A DNA stretch of 64,000 bases from an uncultured Lachnospiraceae bacterium (GTDB lineage: Bacteria; Bacillota; Clostridia; Lachnospirales; Lachnospiraceae). Positions 40,374 through 49,645 of this stretch are shown here, piece after piece. A program made the position numbers and the translations under genes. Where the stretch lies: NCBI GenBank assembly GCA_900542015.1, contig UQLY01000005.1:124001-188000 (forward strand). The letters are read 5' to 3'. How positions within the stretch are numbered: position 1 is the stretch's first letter; every line of letters begins with the position of its first letter. The notes beneath the pieces were generated by a model. It saw nothing but the letters and a program-made list of their open reading frames with translations. It made no database searches and was not told the origin of the DNA.

Positions 40374-40972
40374 TTGCTTATTTGATTGGAACGGTCACGG
40401 AGGTTTCCGATGACAATATTGTTGTAGAAAATAACCGGATCGGCTTTAACGTCAGGGTTCCTAACGGGTACGGCTTTAAAACCGGATCGGAAGTGCAGGT
40501 ATATACCTATACCTACGTGAAGGAAGACGCTTTCTGCCTTTACGGATTTGATACCAAGGATCAGTTGGAGCTGTTTAAGAAGCTGATCACCGTAAACGGA
40601 ATCGGTCCCAAGGGCGCGCTGGCGGTTTTATCCGTTATGAGCGCCGATGATTTGCGTTTTGCCATTTACAGTCAGGATGCTTCCGCCATCGCCAAAGCGC
40701 CGGGTATCGGCAAAAAGACGGCGGAAAGAGTTATTCTGGATTTGAAGGATAAAGTAAAATTAGACGAAATCAACGGACTTCCCGGACAGCTTTCCGGGAC
40801 TTCGGAGTTTGCGGCGGGAGAGTTTGAAACGGCGAGAAAAGATGCGGTGGAGGCGCTGGCTGCGTTGGGGTACGGCGTCAGCGAAGCTGCAAAAGCGGTT
40901 TCTAAGGTAACGGTAACCGAGGATATGACGGCGGAAGAGATTTTAAAGAGCGCGCTGAAATTTTTGCTTTAA
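40370..40972 (+). CDS. ruvA: Holliday junction branch-migration subunit RuvA
   Basis: RuvA binds Holliday junctions and loads RuvB. The 200-residue protein has an N-terminal OB-like domain (MIAYLIGTVTEVSDDNIVVE) and helix-hairpin-helix motifs (LITVNGIGPKGALAVLS near 73, IAKAPGIGKKTAERVILDL near 108). A flexible linker leads to the C-terminal RuvB-binding helices. It overlaps the upstream gene by 4 bases, and ruvB follows after 12. Confidence 0.96.
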   Translation: MIAYLIGTVTEVSDDNIVVENNRIGFNVRVPNGYGFKTGSEVQVYTYTYVKEDAFCLYGFDTKDQLELFKKLITVNGIGPKGALAVLSVMSADDLRFAIYSQDASAIAKAPGIGKKTAERVILDLKDKVKLDEINGLPGQLSGTSEFAAGEFETARKDAVEALAALGYGVSEAAKAVSKVTVTEDMTAEEILKSALKFLL

Positions 40973-40984
40973 AAAGGATCGATC

Positions 40985-41983
40985 ATGGCACAGAGAATCA
41001 TTGAGACCTCCGTAACGGAGGAAGACAAAAAAATAGAAGGCACCCTTCGCCCCCAGAAGATGGATGACTACATCGGTCAATCCAAAGCAAAAGAAACCTT
41101 AAAGGTTTACATCGAAGCGGCGAAAAGGCGCAACGATCCCTTGGATCACGTTTTGTTTTACGGACCGCCCGGTTTGGGAAAAACGACCCTTGCCGGCGTC
41201 ATTGCGAATGAAATGGGGACGCATATGAAGGTAACCAGCGGTCCGGCGATTGAAAAGCCGGGCGATATGGCGGCGATTTTAAACGGGCTTTCCGACGGGG
41301 ACGTGCTGTTTGTGGATGAAATCCACCGGTTAAACCGTCAGGTGGAAGAGGTGCTGTATCCTGCAATGGAGGATTACTGCATCGATATTATGATCGGCAA
41401 GGGACCGACGGCAAAATCCATTCGCCTTGACCTTCCCAGATTTACGCTGGTGGGAGCGACTACCAGAGCCGGACTTTTATCCGCGCCCCTGCGGGACCGC
41501 TTCGGCGTGATCAACAGGCTGGAGTTTTACAGCGTGGAGGAACTGGTGCAGATTATTATGCACTCGGCAAAAATCCTGCAGGTGGAGATCGAACCCGGAG
41601 GCGCGAAGGAAATGGCGCGGCGAAGCCGCGGCACGCCGAGAATTGCCAACCGGGTGTTAAAAAGGGTCCGGGACTTTGCACAGGTCCGTTTTGACGGAAT
41701 TATTACCGAAGAGGTGGCGAATCAGGCGTTGGACCTGCTGGATGTGGATAAACTGGGGCTGGACCGTATCGACCGTAACCTGCTGATGACGATGATCGAT
41801 AAATTCGGCGGCGGTCCGGTGGGACTGGATACACTCGCCGCCGCGACGGGAGAAGATCCGGGAACCATCGAGGACGTCAACGAGCCCTATCTGATCAAAA
41901 ACGGTCTGATCAACAGGACGCCGAGAGGGCGTGTCGTGACCCCCGCCGCCTACCTGCATTTCGGGCTTTCACAGCCGGAATAA
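40985..41983 (+). CDS. ruvB: Holliday junction ATPase RuvB
   Basis: RuvB is the ring motor that drives branch migration. The 332-residue AAA+ protein has RPQKMDDYIGQ near residue 22, Walker A GPPGLGKTTLA near 58, Walker B LFVDEIHRLNR near 104, sensor 1 GATTRAG near 157 and an arginine finger in LRDRFG near 170. A winged-helix end (INRTPRGRVVT) follows. It is paired with ruvA; ruvC is not in the window. Confidence 0.97.
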   Translation: MAQRIIETSVTEEDKKIEGTLRPQKMDDYIGQSKAKETLKVYIEAAKRRNDPLDHVLFYGPPGLGKTTLAGVIANEMGTHMKVTSGPAIEKPGDMAAILNGLSDGDVLFVDEIHRLNRQVEEVLYPAMEDYCIDIMIGKGPTAKSIRLDLPRFTLVGATTRAGLLSAPLRDRFGVINRLEFYSVEELVQIIMHSAKILQVEIEPGGAKEMARRSRGTPRIANRVLKRVRDFAQVRFDGIITEEVANQALDLLDVDKLGLDRIDRNLLMTMIDKFGGGPVGLDTLAAATGEDPGTIEDVNEPYLIKNGLINRTPRGRVVTPAAYLHFGLSQPE

Positions 41984-42079
41984 CGCCGGAATGACAAAAG
42001 GATGTCCGCTTTGCCGGGCGCATAAGGACGGGAAAGGCAAGAAAAACGGATAAAAACGCAACTTTTTCGCTGAAAACGG

Positions 42080-42107
42080 TTGTTTTCTCTTTTGGTTTTG
42101 TTATAAT
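42080..42107 (+). promoter_or_regulatory. Promoter of zapA
   Basis: TTGTTT (42080-42085), 16 bases, perfect TATAAT (42102-42107). Confidence 0.7.
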
Positions 42108-42172
42108 AGATATTGTATATGACCTACGATAAGCAAAGCACATCTTGTGCCGGTGTACAAGGGAGAGAGAGT

Positions 42173-42577
42173 ATGTCAGCAAAAACCGAAACAGAGGTAA
42201 TGATCGGCGGAAAGGTATTTACTTTAAGCGGAAATGAAAGCGAAGAGTATCTGCAGAGAGTTGCCATTTATATCAACAATAAACTTGCGGAATACAATAA
42301 AATCGAGAATTTCAGGAAACAGTCTGTAGATTACAAAAACGTGCTGTTGCAGTTGAATATTGCGGACGATTATTTTAAGGCAAAAAAGAAAATTTCCAAT
42401 CTGGAAGAAGAGTTGGAGCGCAAAGAAAAGGAGCTGTACGATTTAAAGCACGAGCTGATCGCCAGCCAGATCAAACTGGAAAGCACGGAAAAGACGATGA
42501 AATCCATGCAGACGGAGATCAATGAGGGGACAAAAAGGATTGTGCGTCTGGAAGCGGAGCTGAAAGGCGGCAAGTGA
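42173..42577 (+). CDS. zapA: Cell division protein ZapA
   Basis: ZapA bundles FtsZ filaments at midcell. The 134-residue protein has the N-terminal globular head (TEVMIGGKVFTLSGNESEEYLQRVAIYINNK) and a long coiled coil from about residue 65. The start is the ATG at 42173 with SD GGGAGAG. The in-frame ATG at 42113 lies at the transcription start. A terminator follows. Confidence 0.88.
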   Translation: MSAKTETEVMIGGKVFTLSGNESEEYLQRVAIYINNKLAEYNKIENFRKQSVDYKNVLLQLNIADDYFKAKKKISNLEEELERKEKELYDLKHELIASQIKLESTEKTMKSMQTEINEGTKRIVRLEAELKGGK

Positions 42578-42603
42578 TAATCGGATGTAAGTACATAAAA
42601 GAG

Positions 42604-42640
42604 GGTTGTTGTGATCTCAAGTTGCAACAGCCTTTTTCTT
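42604..42640 (+). terminator. Terminator of zapA
   Basis: GGTTGTTG (42604-42611) pairs with CAACAGCC (42625-42632, one wobble), then TTTTTCTT. Confidence 0.8.
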
Positions 42641-42657
42641 TAGAATAGGAGTTTCTG

Positions 42658-44922
42658 GTGGGAAAAGTAGAATTGTTGGCGCCGGCAGGAGATATGACCT
42701 GCTTTCGCGCCGCCGTCAACGCGGGAGCGGACGCGGTATATCTGGGCGGAGAGGCATACGGGGCGCGAGCCTATGCTTCCAATTTCACAAAGGACGAACT
42801 GTGCGGGGCGATACGCTATGCACATTTATTCGGCGTAAAGGTTTATCTGACCGTCAATACCCTCGTAAAGGAACGGGAGCTGGACGGGCTGTGCGGTTTT
42901 ATCGCGCCTTTTTACGAAGCGGGGCTGGACGGCGTCATCGTGCAGGATTTCGGCGTTTTGAAGCTGTTGAAGGAAAATTTTCCGGGCTTACCCCTCCATG
43001 GCAGCACCCAGATGTGCGTGACGGGCAAATACGGCGCGAAGCTTTTAAAAAATTACGGCGTCTGCAGAGTGGTTCCAGCAAGAGAGCTTTCTCTGGAAGA
43101 GATCAGAGAAATCAAATCGGAAACGGGAATGGAAATCGAAACGTTTATTCACGGCGCCATGTGTTATTCCTATTCGGGACAGTGCCTGTTCAGCAGCTTT
43201 TTGGGCGGCAGGAGCGGAAACAGGGGGCGGTGCGCCGGTCCCTGCAGGCTGCCCTATTCGGCTTTCGGCAAAAAGGAGGTCTATCCTTTAAGCCTCAAGG
43301 ATCTGTGCGCCCTGCCTGTTTTGGAGGAGCTCATGGACGCCGGAATCGATTCCTTTAAAATCGAAGGCAGAATGAAAAACGCTTATTATGTGGCGGGCGT
43401 GACCTCCGTTTACCGGAAATATATCGACCTTTACGAAGCCGCCAAAGCGGGCGGCGCAAAATACCGGGTAGATGAAGCGGATCTGGAAATCCTGCGGAAA
43501 TTGTATGTCCGGACCGAATTGGAGACGGGGTATTATCACCGCCACAACGGACCGGAATTGGTTACGTTGCAAAAGCCGGGGTATTTATCCGCTGACGAGA
43601 AAGAATTTGCATGGATCAGGGAACGTTTCCTGGAAACGGACCGTAAGATAGAGCTGGAATGCGAACTGAAGGTCCGGGCGGGCGAAGCGCTGCGCCTTTC
43701 TGTATGGGACCGCAGCGGGAGAATCGTTGAAAAATCCGGACAGTTTCCAATTGAGCGGGCGTTGAATCGCCCAACGACAACGGAGGACTTAAAAAAGCAG
43801 TTGTCAAAGACCGGGAATACACCGTTTCTTTTTCAGCGCATTTCGGTTATAATGGATGAGGATGTGTTTATTCCGGTTAAAGAAATCAACGAGCTTCGCA
43901 GACAGGCATTAGAGGAGATGAAGCTTCTCATGACCGCCGTTACCGGACGGGCGGATACCGTTAGGCCGGAAAGAATGCCGCAGGGCGCGGCGCAGGCGGA
44001 CGGACCTGGGGGTAAAACGACTCAAACCAGAATCGCCGTTACCACAGCGGAGCAGTTTCAGACCGTTCTTTCCTTTGCAAAGGAAAAAGAAACGGCGGGC
44101 GTTATGCCGGAAACGGATATTGCGGGAATTGAAATTCACTTCCGGCTTCTGGAGCATCTGGAAGAACTATCCTGCGCCGCGTTCGGGACTGATGCGGCAA
44201 AGAATGCGGCTGCGGTCCCTCTGTATTTATGTTTGCCGCGGACGTTTCGGAAACGGGCGGCGGATTATTGCGACCGTTTTCTGACAGACGAACGGCTGCG
44301 GCGGTTTTCCGGCTTTTACTGCGGAAATCCGGACGCTTTGGAATATATGGTGCAAAGGCTTGCAAAAGCGGGCATTGCAGGCGGGGAAAAGGAAATTTTT
44401 ACGGATTACAGTTTCTATACCTGCAATACGGAGGCGCTTTCTTTCCTTTCACAGCTTCAAAGCATGGGAAAGCAGTACCGGATCAGCGGCTTCGTGGGGT
44501 CTTATGAATTGAACCGGCATGAATGGGAAGATCTGGTAAAGGGCTGTCACAGACGCGGTCTGGATCATTTGAAAAAAGAATATCTCGTATACGGACATAT
44601 TCCGTTTATGCAGACGGCGGGCTGTGTGAAGAAGACCTTCGGCAGGTGCGACGGACAAAATACGGTCACGTATTTAAAGGACCGGATGGGAAAAACGCTT
44701 CCCGTGATGAATTTTTGCCGGATCTGTGAAAATACGGTATATAACGGCGTGCCCCTGTCGCTGTACCGGGAGCGGGCGCAGATCGTCTGCGATTATGAGA
44801 GGATTTGTTTTACAATAGAGGACGCCGCTTCCACCGAAGCGGTGCTTGGCAGCTTTTTGCTTGGGGAGCCGTACTCTTTGGATGAGTTTACAAAGGGGCA
44901 TTTTAAGAAAGGTATCGAATAG
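42658..44922 (+). CDS. U32 family peptidase/hydroxylase homologue
   Basis: The 754-residue protein begins with the U32 signature ELLAPAGDMTCFRAAVNAGADAVYLGG. It has the cysteine-rich U32 motif (ETFIHGAMCYSYSGQCL, then GRCAGPCRLPY, residues 160-200), then a DUF3656-like part and a second TIM-barrel-like region. Well-studied U32 members (RlhA, TrhP) modify RNA with an Fe-S or similar centre; older collagenase annotations are weak. The exact target is unknown. The start is the GTG at 42658, 7 bases after TAGGAG. It is followed after 2 bases by the FtsW-family gene. Confidence 0.85.
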   Translation: MGKVELLAPAGDMTCFRAAVNAGADAVYLGGEAYGARAYASNFTKDELCGAIRYAHLFGVKVYLTVNTLVKERELDGLCGFIAPFYEAGLDGVIVQDFGVLKLLKENFPGLPLHGSTQMCVTGKYGAKLLKNYGVCRVVPARELSLEEIREIKSETGMEIETFIHGAMCYSYSGQCLFSSFLGGRSGNRGRCAGPCRLPYSAFGKKEVYPLSLKDLCALPVLEELMDAGIDSFKIEGRMKNAYYVAGVTSVYRKYIDLYEAAKAGGAKYRVDEADLEILRKLYVRTELETGYYHRHNGPELVTLQKPGYLSADEKEFAWIRERFLETDRKIELECELKVRAGEALRLSVWDRSGRIVEKSGQFPIERALNRPTTTEDLKKQLSKTGNTPFLFQRISVIMDEDVFIPVKEINELRRQALEEMKLLMTAVTGRADTVRPERMPQGAAQADGPGGKTTQTRIAVTTAEQFQTVLSFAKEKETAGVMPETDIAGIEIHFRLLEHLEELSCAAFGTDAAKNAAAVPLYLCLPRTFRKRAADYCDRFLTDERLRRFSGFYCGNPDALEYMVQRLAKAGIAGGEKEIFTDYSFYTCNTEALSFLSQLQSMGKQYRISGFVGSYELNRHEWEDLVKGCHRRGLDHLKKEYLVYGHIPFMQTAGCVKKTFGRCDGQNTVTYLKDRMGKTLPVMNFCRICENTVYNGVPLSLYRERAQIVCDYERICFTIEDAASTEAVLGSFLLGEPYSLDEFTKGHFKKGIE

Positions 44923-44924
44923 CG

Positions 44925-46259
44925 ATGGCATTGGTAATATCGGATTTATCTAAATATGTGATTGCAGTGTTTATGGCGATTTTTACTTATGAGTCGTTTG
45001 CCGCGCTGCGCGGACATAATGAAGAGAAAAAGGAGGGTATTTATACCCGCCAGATTATCTGCATGTTTATTGTGCATTTTGTATCCTTTGCGGCGATATG
45101 CCTGGAAACCAGCGATCTGACTTATATTATATTTTACGGTTTTCAGCAAATTTTACTGTTTGCGACGATCGCCCTGTTTCGAGCCGTTTATAAGGATGCG
45201 GGAAAGCTTTTGCTCAACAACATGTGTATGTTGCTTGCGATCGGCTTTGTGATTTTGACAAGGCTTGATTTTGATAAGGCGCTCCGGCAGTTTAAAATTG
45301 TTACGCTTTCTCTTGTAATCGGTATTTTTATTCCTTATCTGATCCGGAAATTCAGGTTCCTGGAAAAATTCACATGGATATTCGGTCTGGCGGGAGCCCT
45401 TGCCCTGACGGTGGTTTTGGTGCTGGGCGCAGTTACCAACGGATCGAAGATTTCCTATTCCATCGGCGGTTATACCTTCCAGCCTTCGGAATTTGTCAAG
45501 ATTCTGTTTGTCTTTTTTGTCGCCGGGATGTTTGCAAAATCCAAGAGCTTTTCGCAGGTGGTCATTACGACGATTGTCGCCGCGTTCCATGTGATTGTGC
45601 TGGTGCTTTCTAAGGATCTGGGAAGCGCGCTGATTTTCTTTGTGGTTTATGTGGCGATGGTTTTTGTGGCGACCAAAAACTATTTTTATCTGATTGTAGG
45701 CGTTTTGTGCGGCTGCGGCGCGGGTATTGTGGCGACCAAAATCTTCGCCCATGTCAGAGTCCGGATACAGGCATGGAAAGATCCGTGGACTTATATCGAC
45801 GGCTCCGGTTACCAGATTACCCAGTCGTTATTTGCCATCGGTACGGGCGGATGGTTCGGCATGGGGCTGTTTCAGGGTGATCCCACGTCGATCCCCTATG
45901 TGGAAGCCGATTTTATTTTTTCGGCGATTGCAGAGGAGCTGGGGGTATTTTTCAGCATCTGTCTGATTCTGGTATGCGTCAGTTGTTTTATCGCCTTTAT
46001 GAATGTGGCGATGCGTTTCAAAAACGAATATTACAGGCTGATAGCCGTAGGGCTTGCCGTTACTTATATTTTTCAGATATTCCTGACAGTCGGAGGAGGG
46101 ACGAGACTGATCCCCTTGACGGGCGTTACGCTTCCGCTGGTAAGCTACGGCGGTAGCAGCGTGCTTTCTACGATTATCATGTTCTGCATCATTCAGGGAT
46201 TGTATTGCATCAGGGCAGAGGAAGGAGAGCGGGATGGCAAAAAAGAAGCGGCAGAATGA
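44925..46259 (+). CDS. FtsW/RodA/SpoVE-family glycosyltransferase
   Basis: This membrane protein polymerises lipid II into peptidoglycan. The 444-residue protein has about ten membrane helices. SEDS motifs are GGYTFQPSEFVKIL near residue 183 and the C-terminal GVTLPLVSYGGSSVLST near 402. It overlaps by 26 bases the PBP gene that follows, the usual SEDS-bPBP pairing. Which of division, elongation or sporulation it serves cannot be told from sequence alone. The N-terminal extension before the core is larger than in E. coli FtsW. Confidence 0.9.
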   Translation: MALVISDLSKYVIAVFMAIFTYESFAALRGHNEEKKEGIYTRQIICMFIVHFVSFAAICLETSDLTYIIFYGFQQILLFATIALFRAVYKDAGKLLLNNMCMLLAIGFVILTRLDFDKALRQFKIVTLSLVIGIFIPYLIRKFRFLEKFTWIFGLAGALALTVVLVLGAVTNGSKISYSIGGYTFQPSEFVKILFVFFVAGMFAKSKSFSQVVITTIVAAFHVIVLVLSKDLGSALIFFVVYVAMVFVATKNYFYLIVGVLCGCGAGIVATKIFAHVRVRIQAWKDPWTYIDGSGYQITQSLFAIGTGGWFGMGLFQGDPTSIPYVEADFIFSAIAEELGVFFSICLILVCVSCFIAFMNVAMRFKNEYYRLIAVGLAVTYIFQIFLTVGGGTRLIPLTGVTLPLVSYGGSSVLSTIIMFCIIQGLYCIRAEEGERDGKKEAAE

Positions 46260-47739
46260 AGCCGGGGAAATAGAAATCGATAAAAAGACAGAAAAAAAAG
46301 AAAAGAAGAAAAAGAAAAAGCAAAGAAACAGGGAACTGTGGATCGTGACGTACTTCTTTATCGTTGTCATGCTGGCGGTCATCGGGCACGAGATCTATTT
46401 TATCGTCGCCGAGAGCGAAACGGCAATTAACAATTCCTATAACCCGAGACAGGAGCTGATGGCGCAGAAAAATATCCGCGGGCAGATTCTGTCGGCGGAC
46501 GGGGAAACGCTGGCTCAGACCGTGCGCGGAGAAGACGGGCAGGAGGAACGGGTATATCCGTATGCCAATCTTTTTTCCCACGTAGTGGGGTATTCCACAA
46601 AAGGAAAGACCGGCATCGAATACCTTGGGAACATGTCTTTGCTGACGTCCAACGCCTCCATCGGGGAAAAAATCCAAAATGAGATATCATCCCAGAAAAA
46701 TATCGGGGACAATGTGGTAACCACTTTGAATGTGGACGTACAAAGAGCGGCTTATGAGGCGCTGGGCGCTTATGACGGGGCGATTATCGTGACGGAGCCG
46801 GATACGGGCAGGATTATCGCCATGGTTTCCAAACCCGATTACGATCCCAACGAAATCGCGGATATCTGGGACGAACTGGTCAACGATTCCGACAGCAGCG
46901 TATTGCTCAACCGCGCGACCCAGGGACTTTACCCCCCGGGCTCTACTTTTAAGATTGTTACGGCGCTCGCCTATTACAGGCAGAACAATCAGGATGTGTC
47001 GGGATACCATTATCAGTGTAACGGTTTCTTTACCTATAACGGCGACCGTATCAACTGTTACCACGGTTCCAGCCACGGAAGTCTGGATTTTAAGACCAGT
47101 TTTGAAAAATCCTGCAATTCTTCCTTTGCAAATATCGGGCTCTCCCTGGATCTGTCCGGTCTGGAAGATACCTGTGAGGATCTGCTTTTTAATCAAAAAC
47201 TGCAGCTTCCCTACGCTGCGTCCCAGGGCAGTTACGTACTGGGCACGGAGGCGGGTTCCTACGATATCATGCAGACCTCCATCGGACAGGGAAAAACACA
47301 GATGTCTCCGCTGCAGCTGAATATGATTACGGGTGCGATCGCCAACGAGGGAGTTGCGATGACGCCTTATCTGATTGACCGGATTGAAAATTATAACGGT
47401 TCTACGGTAAAGCAGTATGCTCCGGAAAAATATGCGACGCTGATGACGGCGGACGAGGCGGCGTTTTTGACGGATCTGATGGTCGGAGTCGTGGAAAACG
47501 GCACGGCGACCAAGTTGAGAGGGCTGGATTATACGGCGGCGGGAAAGACCGGCTCCGCGGAGTACAGCCAGGATAAATCGGACAGCCATGCGTGGTTTAC
47601 CGGTTTTGCCCCGGCGGATGATCCGCAGGTGTGCGTAACGATTATTGTAGAGGGCGCCGGATCGGGAGGCGAATATGCGGTTCCCATTGCAAGGAGGGTG
47701 TTTGACGCATATTTTTCCGGCGTCGGAACAGCCAAATAA
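46234..47739 (+). CDS. Penicillin-binding protein, class B transpeptidase
   Basis: This protein cross-links peptidoglycan made by the overlapping SEDS gene. The 501-residue protein has a Lys/Glu-rich N-terminal tail, one membrane helix (about residues 32-52) and a dimerisation-type domain. The transpeptidase part follows: the active-site Ser237 in PGSTFK (K240 the base), SCNSSFANIG, and KTGSAEY (K438). The long charged tail before the helix is notable. The start lies inside the end of the FtsW-family gene with SD GGAAGGAGAG. A weak terminator may follow. Confidence 0.92.
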   Translation: MAKKKRQNEAGEIEIDKKTEKKEKKKKKKQRNRELWIVTYFFIVVMLAVIGHEIYFIVAESETAINNSYNPRQELMAQKNIRGQILSADGETLAQTVRGEDGQEERVYPYANLFSHVVGYSTKGKTGIEYLGNMSLLTSNASIGEKIQNEISSQKNIGDNVVTTLNVDVQRAAYEALGAYDGAIIVTEPDTGRIIAMVSKPDYDPNEIADIWDELVNDSDSSVLLNRATQGLYPPGSTFKIVTALAYYRQNNQDVSGYHYQCNGFFTYNGDRINCYHGSSHGSLDFKTSFEKSCNSSFANIGLSLDLSGLEDTCEDLLFNQKLQLPYAASQGSYVLGTEAGSYDIMQTSIGQGKTQMSPLQLNMITGAIANEGVAMTPYLIDRIENYNGSTVKQYAPEKYATLMTADEAAFLTDLMVGVVENGTATKLRGLDYTAAGKTGSAEYSQDKSDSHAWFTGFAPADDPQVCVTIIVEGAGSGGEYAVPIARRVFDAYFSGVGTAK

Positions 47740-47769
47740 TAAAAATCGTGAAATTGGCTATCTTTTTTT
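47730..47769 (+). terminator. Possible terminator after the PBP gene
   Basis: AGCCAA (47730-47735) pairs with TTGGCT (47754-47759), followed by ATCTTTTTTT. The stem overlaps the last codons of the PBP gene. Confidence 0.5.
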
Positions 47770-47817
47770 GAAAAATTGTTGTAAAATAGTGGTAATTTAC
47801 TGAAGGAGGGTTTTGTG

Positions 47818-48705
47818 ATGTTTGATCAAATATTCGGCAATTATTTGGTTCACGCAGGACGTTTAACAAAGGAGCAGCTTGCAGAAGTGATTGCACATGA
47901 GAGCACGGTGAGAGTAAAACTGGGGTTGATCGCCGTTGCAGAGAAACTGATGACCAAAGAACAGACGGACGAAGTCAATCAGCTACAGGCAATCATGGAC
48001 AAGCGGTTTGGAGATATTGCAGTTGAAAAGGGGTATCTGACGGAAGAACAGGTCGGACAGCTTTTGAAAAAACAGGGTAATATTTATATGATTTTTGTCC
48101 AGACCTTAATTGATAAGGGCTTTATGACGTTGGAAGAGATTGACGAGGCGCTCAACGCCTACCAGCAACAGCAGGGCTTTACCCATTCCGATATGGACGA
48201 TCTGGTCAGCGGAGACGTGGAAAGAACCGTTAAGCTGTTTTTACCCGCCAATACGGAATTGAACGACCGGCTCTGCGGCATTGCGGCAAGGACGCTTTTG
48301 CGCGTGATCAATTCTTCCGCCTACGTATCCAAGGCATATCTGGTAGACGAGTTATCCGCGGACAACTTCGCAATGCAGGCTTTGGAAGGGGACCACAGGA
48401 TCGTTTCCGGCTTTGCGGGATCGGGAGACAGCCTGCTTGCCATTGCCGTACCTTTTGCGGAAGAGGAATTTGAAAGCGTGGATATGGACGCTTTGGATGC
48501 GGTAGGAGAATTTACCAACTGCATTAACGGTCTGTTTGCGACGGATTTATCTGCGGAAGGCGTTGACATTGATATGCTCCCTCCCGAATTTTATGAAAAT
48601 CCCGTTGTAATCAAAGGAAAGCGGTTTTGCGTATTTCCCATTGCCATCGGCGACGCGGTTGTAAATTTCGTTTTATCTGTAGATTCTGATATTTCTGTCA
48701 ATTAG
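47818..48705 (+). CDS. CheX-like chemotaxis protein with N-terminal MshEN-like part
   Basis: The 295-residue protein has a helical N-terminal half with repeated Leu-Thr-x-Glu-Gln-Leu/Val patterns (HAGRLTKEQLAEVI, KGYLTEEQVGQLL, KGFMTLEEIDEAL). They resemble MshEN/GspE-N modules, some of which bind c-di-GMP. The C-terminal half (about 135-295) looks like CheX/CheC, a CheY-P phosphatase, with the usual pattern DAVGEFTNCINGLFAT near residue 225. The start is the ATG at 47818 behind AGGAGG; a GTG is 3 bases upstream. The CheY gene follows 14 bases later, so the two likely form one signalling unit. No other chemotaxis gene is in the window. Confidence 0.75.
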   Translation: MFDQIFGNYLVHAGRLTKEQLAEVIAHESTVRVKLGLIAVAEKLMTKEQTDEVNQLQAIMDKRFGDIAVEKGYLTEEQVGQLLKKQGNIYMIFVQTLIDKGFMTLEEIDEALNAYQQQQGFTHSDMDDLVSGDVERTVKLFLPANTELNDRLCGIAARTLLRVINSSAYVSKAYLVDELSADNFAMQALEGDHRIVSGFAGSGDSLLAIAVPFAEEEFESVDMDALDAVGEFTNCINGLFATDLSAEGVDIDMLPPEFYENPVVIKGKRFCVFPIAIGDAVVNFVLSVDSDISVN

Positions 48706-48718
48706 GGAGGATATAAAA

Positions 48719-49078
48719 GTGGCTAACATTTTGATTGTGGATGATTCAAGGACGTCCCGTAAAATTTTAAGAGCAATTCTGGAAGAAAACGGTCACACGG
48801 TCGTTGACGAAGCTGTCAACGGACAGGAAGGCGTGCAAAAGTTTCAGGCGTGCAAGCCGGATATTGTGACCATGGATATTACCATGCCCGTCTTGGACGG
48901 TATGGAAGCGCTGAAGATGATCAAGGCGTTAAATTCCGACGTGAAGGTCATTATGGTCACGGCGGCAGGACAAAAAAATAAAATGATCGATTGTATCAAG
49001 CTCGGTGCCGACGAGTTTTTAACAAAACCCTTTGATAAAGCGGAAATTGTGTCTGTAGTTGCAAAGCTGGCAAAATAG
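48719..49078 (+). CDS. CheY-like single-domain response regulator
   Basis: The 119-residue receiver has the acidic pocket D8-D9, the phospho-acceptor D53 in VTMDITMPVLDG, a Thr/Ser position in MVTAAGQ near 83 and Lys in LTKPF near 103. No output domain is present. It starts with GTG behind GGGAGG. It is paired with the upstream CheX-like phosphatase homologue. The histidine kinase is not in the window. Confidence 0.9.
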   Translation: MANILIVDDSRTSRKILRAILEENGHTVVDEAVNGQEGVQKFQACKPDIVTMDITMPVLDGMEALKMIKALNSDVKVIMVTAAGQKNKMIDCIKLGADEFLTKPFDKAEIVSVVAKLAK

Positions 49079-49125
49079 ATGTATGATGTTACTTGATCAA
49101 TTTACACCCGACAGGAGGAATTGCA

Positions 49126-49578
49126 ATGATCGAAGCAACGAGCTGTGGCGGGGTGGTTATTTTCAGAGGGAAAATTCTTCTTTTGTATAAAAATTTCAAG
49201 AACAAATATGAAGGATGGGTTTTGCCGAAAGGAACTGTTGAGGACGGCGAGGAATACGCGGAGACGGCGCTGAGGGAAGTGCTGGAGGAAACCGGTTCCA
49301 AAGCTACGATTATCAAGTACATCGGAAAAAGTGAATATTCGTTCCATGTGCCGGAAGATACCGTATCCAAAGAGGTTCACTGGTATTTGATGATGGCGGA
49401 CAGTTACTACAGCAAACCACAACGCGAGGAACACTTTGTTGATTCCGGATTTTATAAGTATCACGAAGCATATCATCTGTTGAAATTCAGCAATGAAAAA
49501 CAGATTCTGGAGAGGGCTTACAGTGAATATCTGGATTTAAAAAAAGGAAATTTGTGGGGAAACAAGAAATACTTTTAG
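49126..49578 (+). CDS. Nudix hydrolase
   Basis: The 150-residue protein has a complete Nudix box GTVEDGEEYAETALREVLEETGS (G-x5-E-x7-REVLEETG) near residue 40. It hydrolyses a nucleoside diphosphate linked to another group; the substrate (for example Ap4A, ADP-ribose or an oxidised nucleotide) cannot be told. The start is the ATG at 49126 behind AGGAGG (49113-49118). A perfect terminator follows. Confidence 0.88.
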   Translation: MIEATSCGGVVIFRGKILLLYKNFKNKYEGWVLPKGTVEDGEEYAETALREVLEETGSKATIIKYIGKSEYSFHVPEDTVSKEVHWYLMMADSYYSKPQREEHFVDSGFYKYHEAYHLLKFSNEKQILERAYSEYLDLKKGNLWGNKKYF

Positions 49579-49585
49579 AGAACTT

Positions 49586-49608
49586 AGGAAGGCAATGCCT
49601 TCCTTTTT
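49586..49608 (+). terminator. Terminator of the Nudix gene
   Basis: AGGAAGGC, loop AAT, GCCTTCCT, then TTTTTC. Confidence 0.88.
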
Positions 49609-49645
49609 CGTACTGCATATGTTAAACTGTTAGTTAGGTGAAGTT

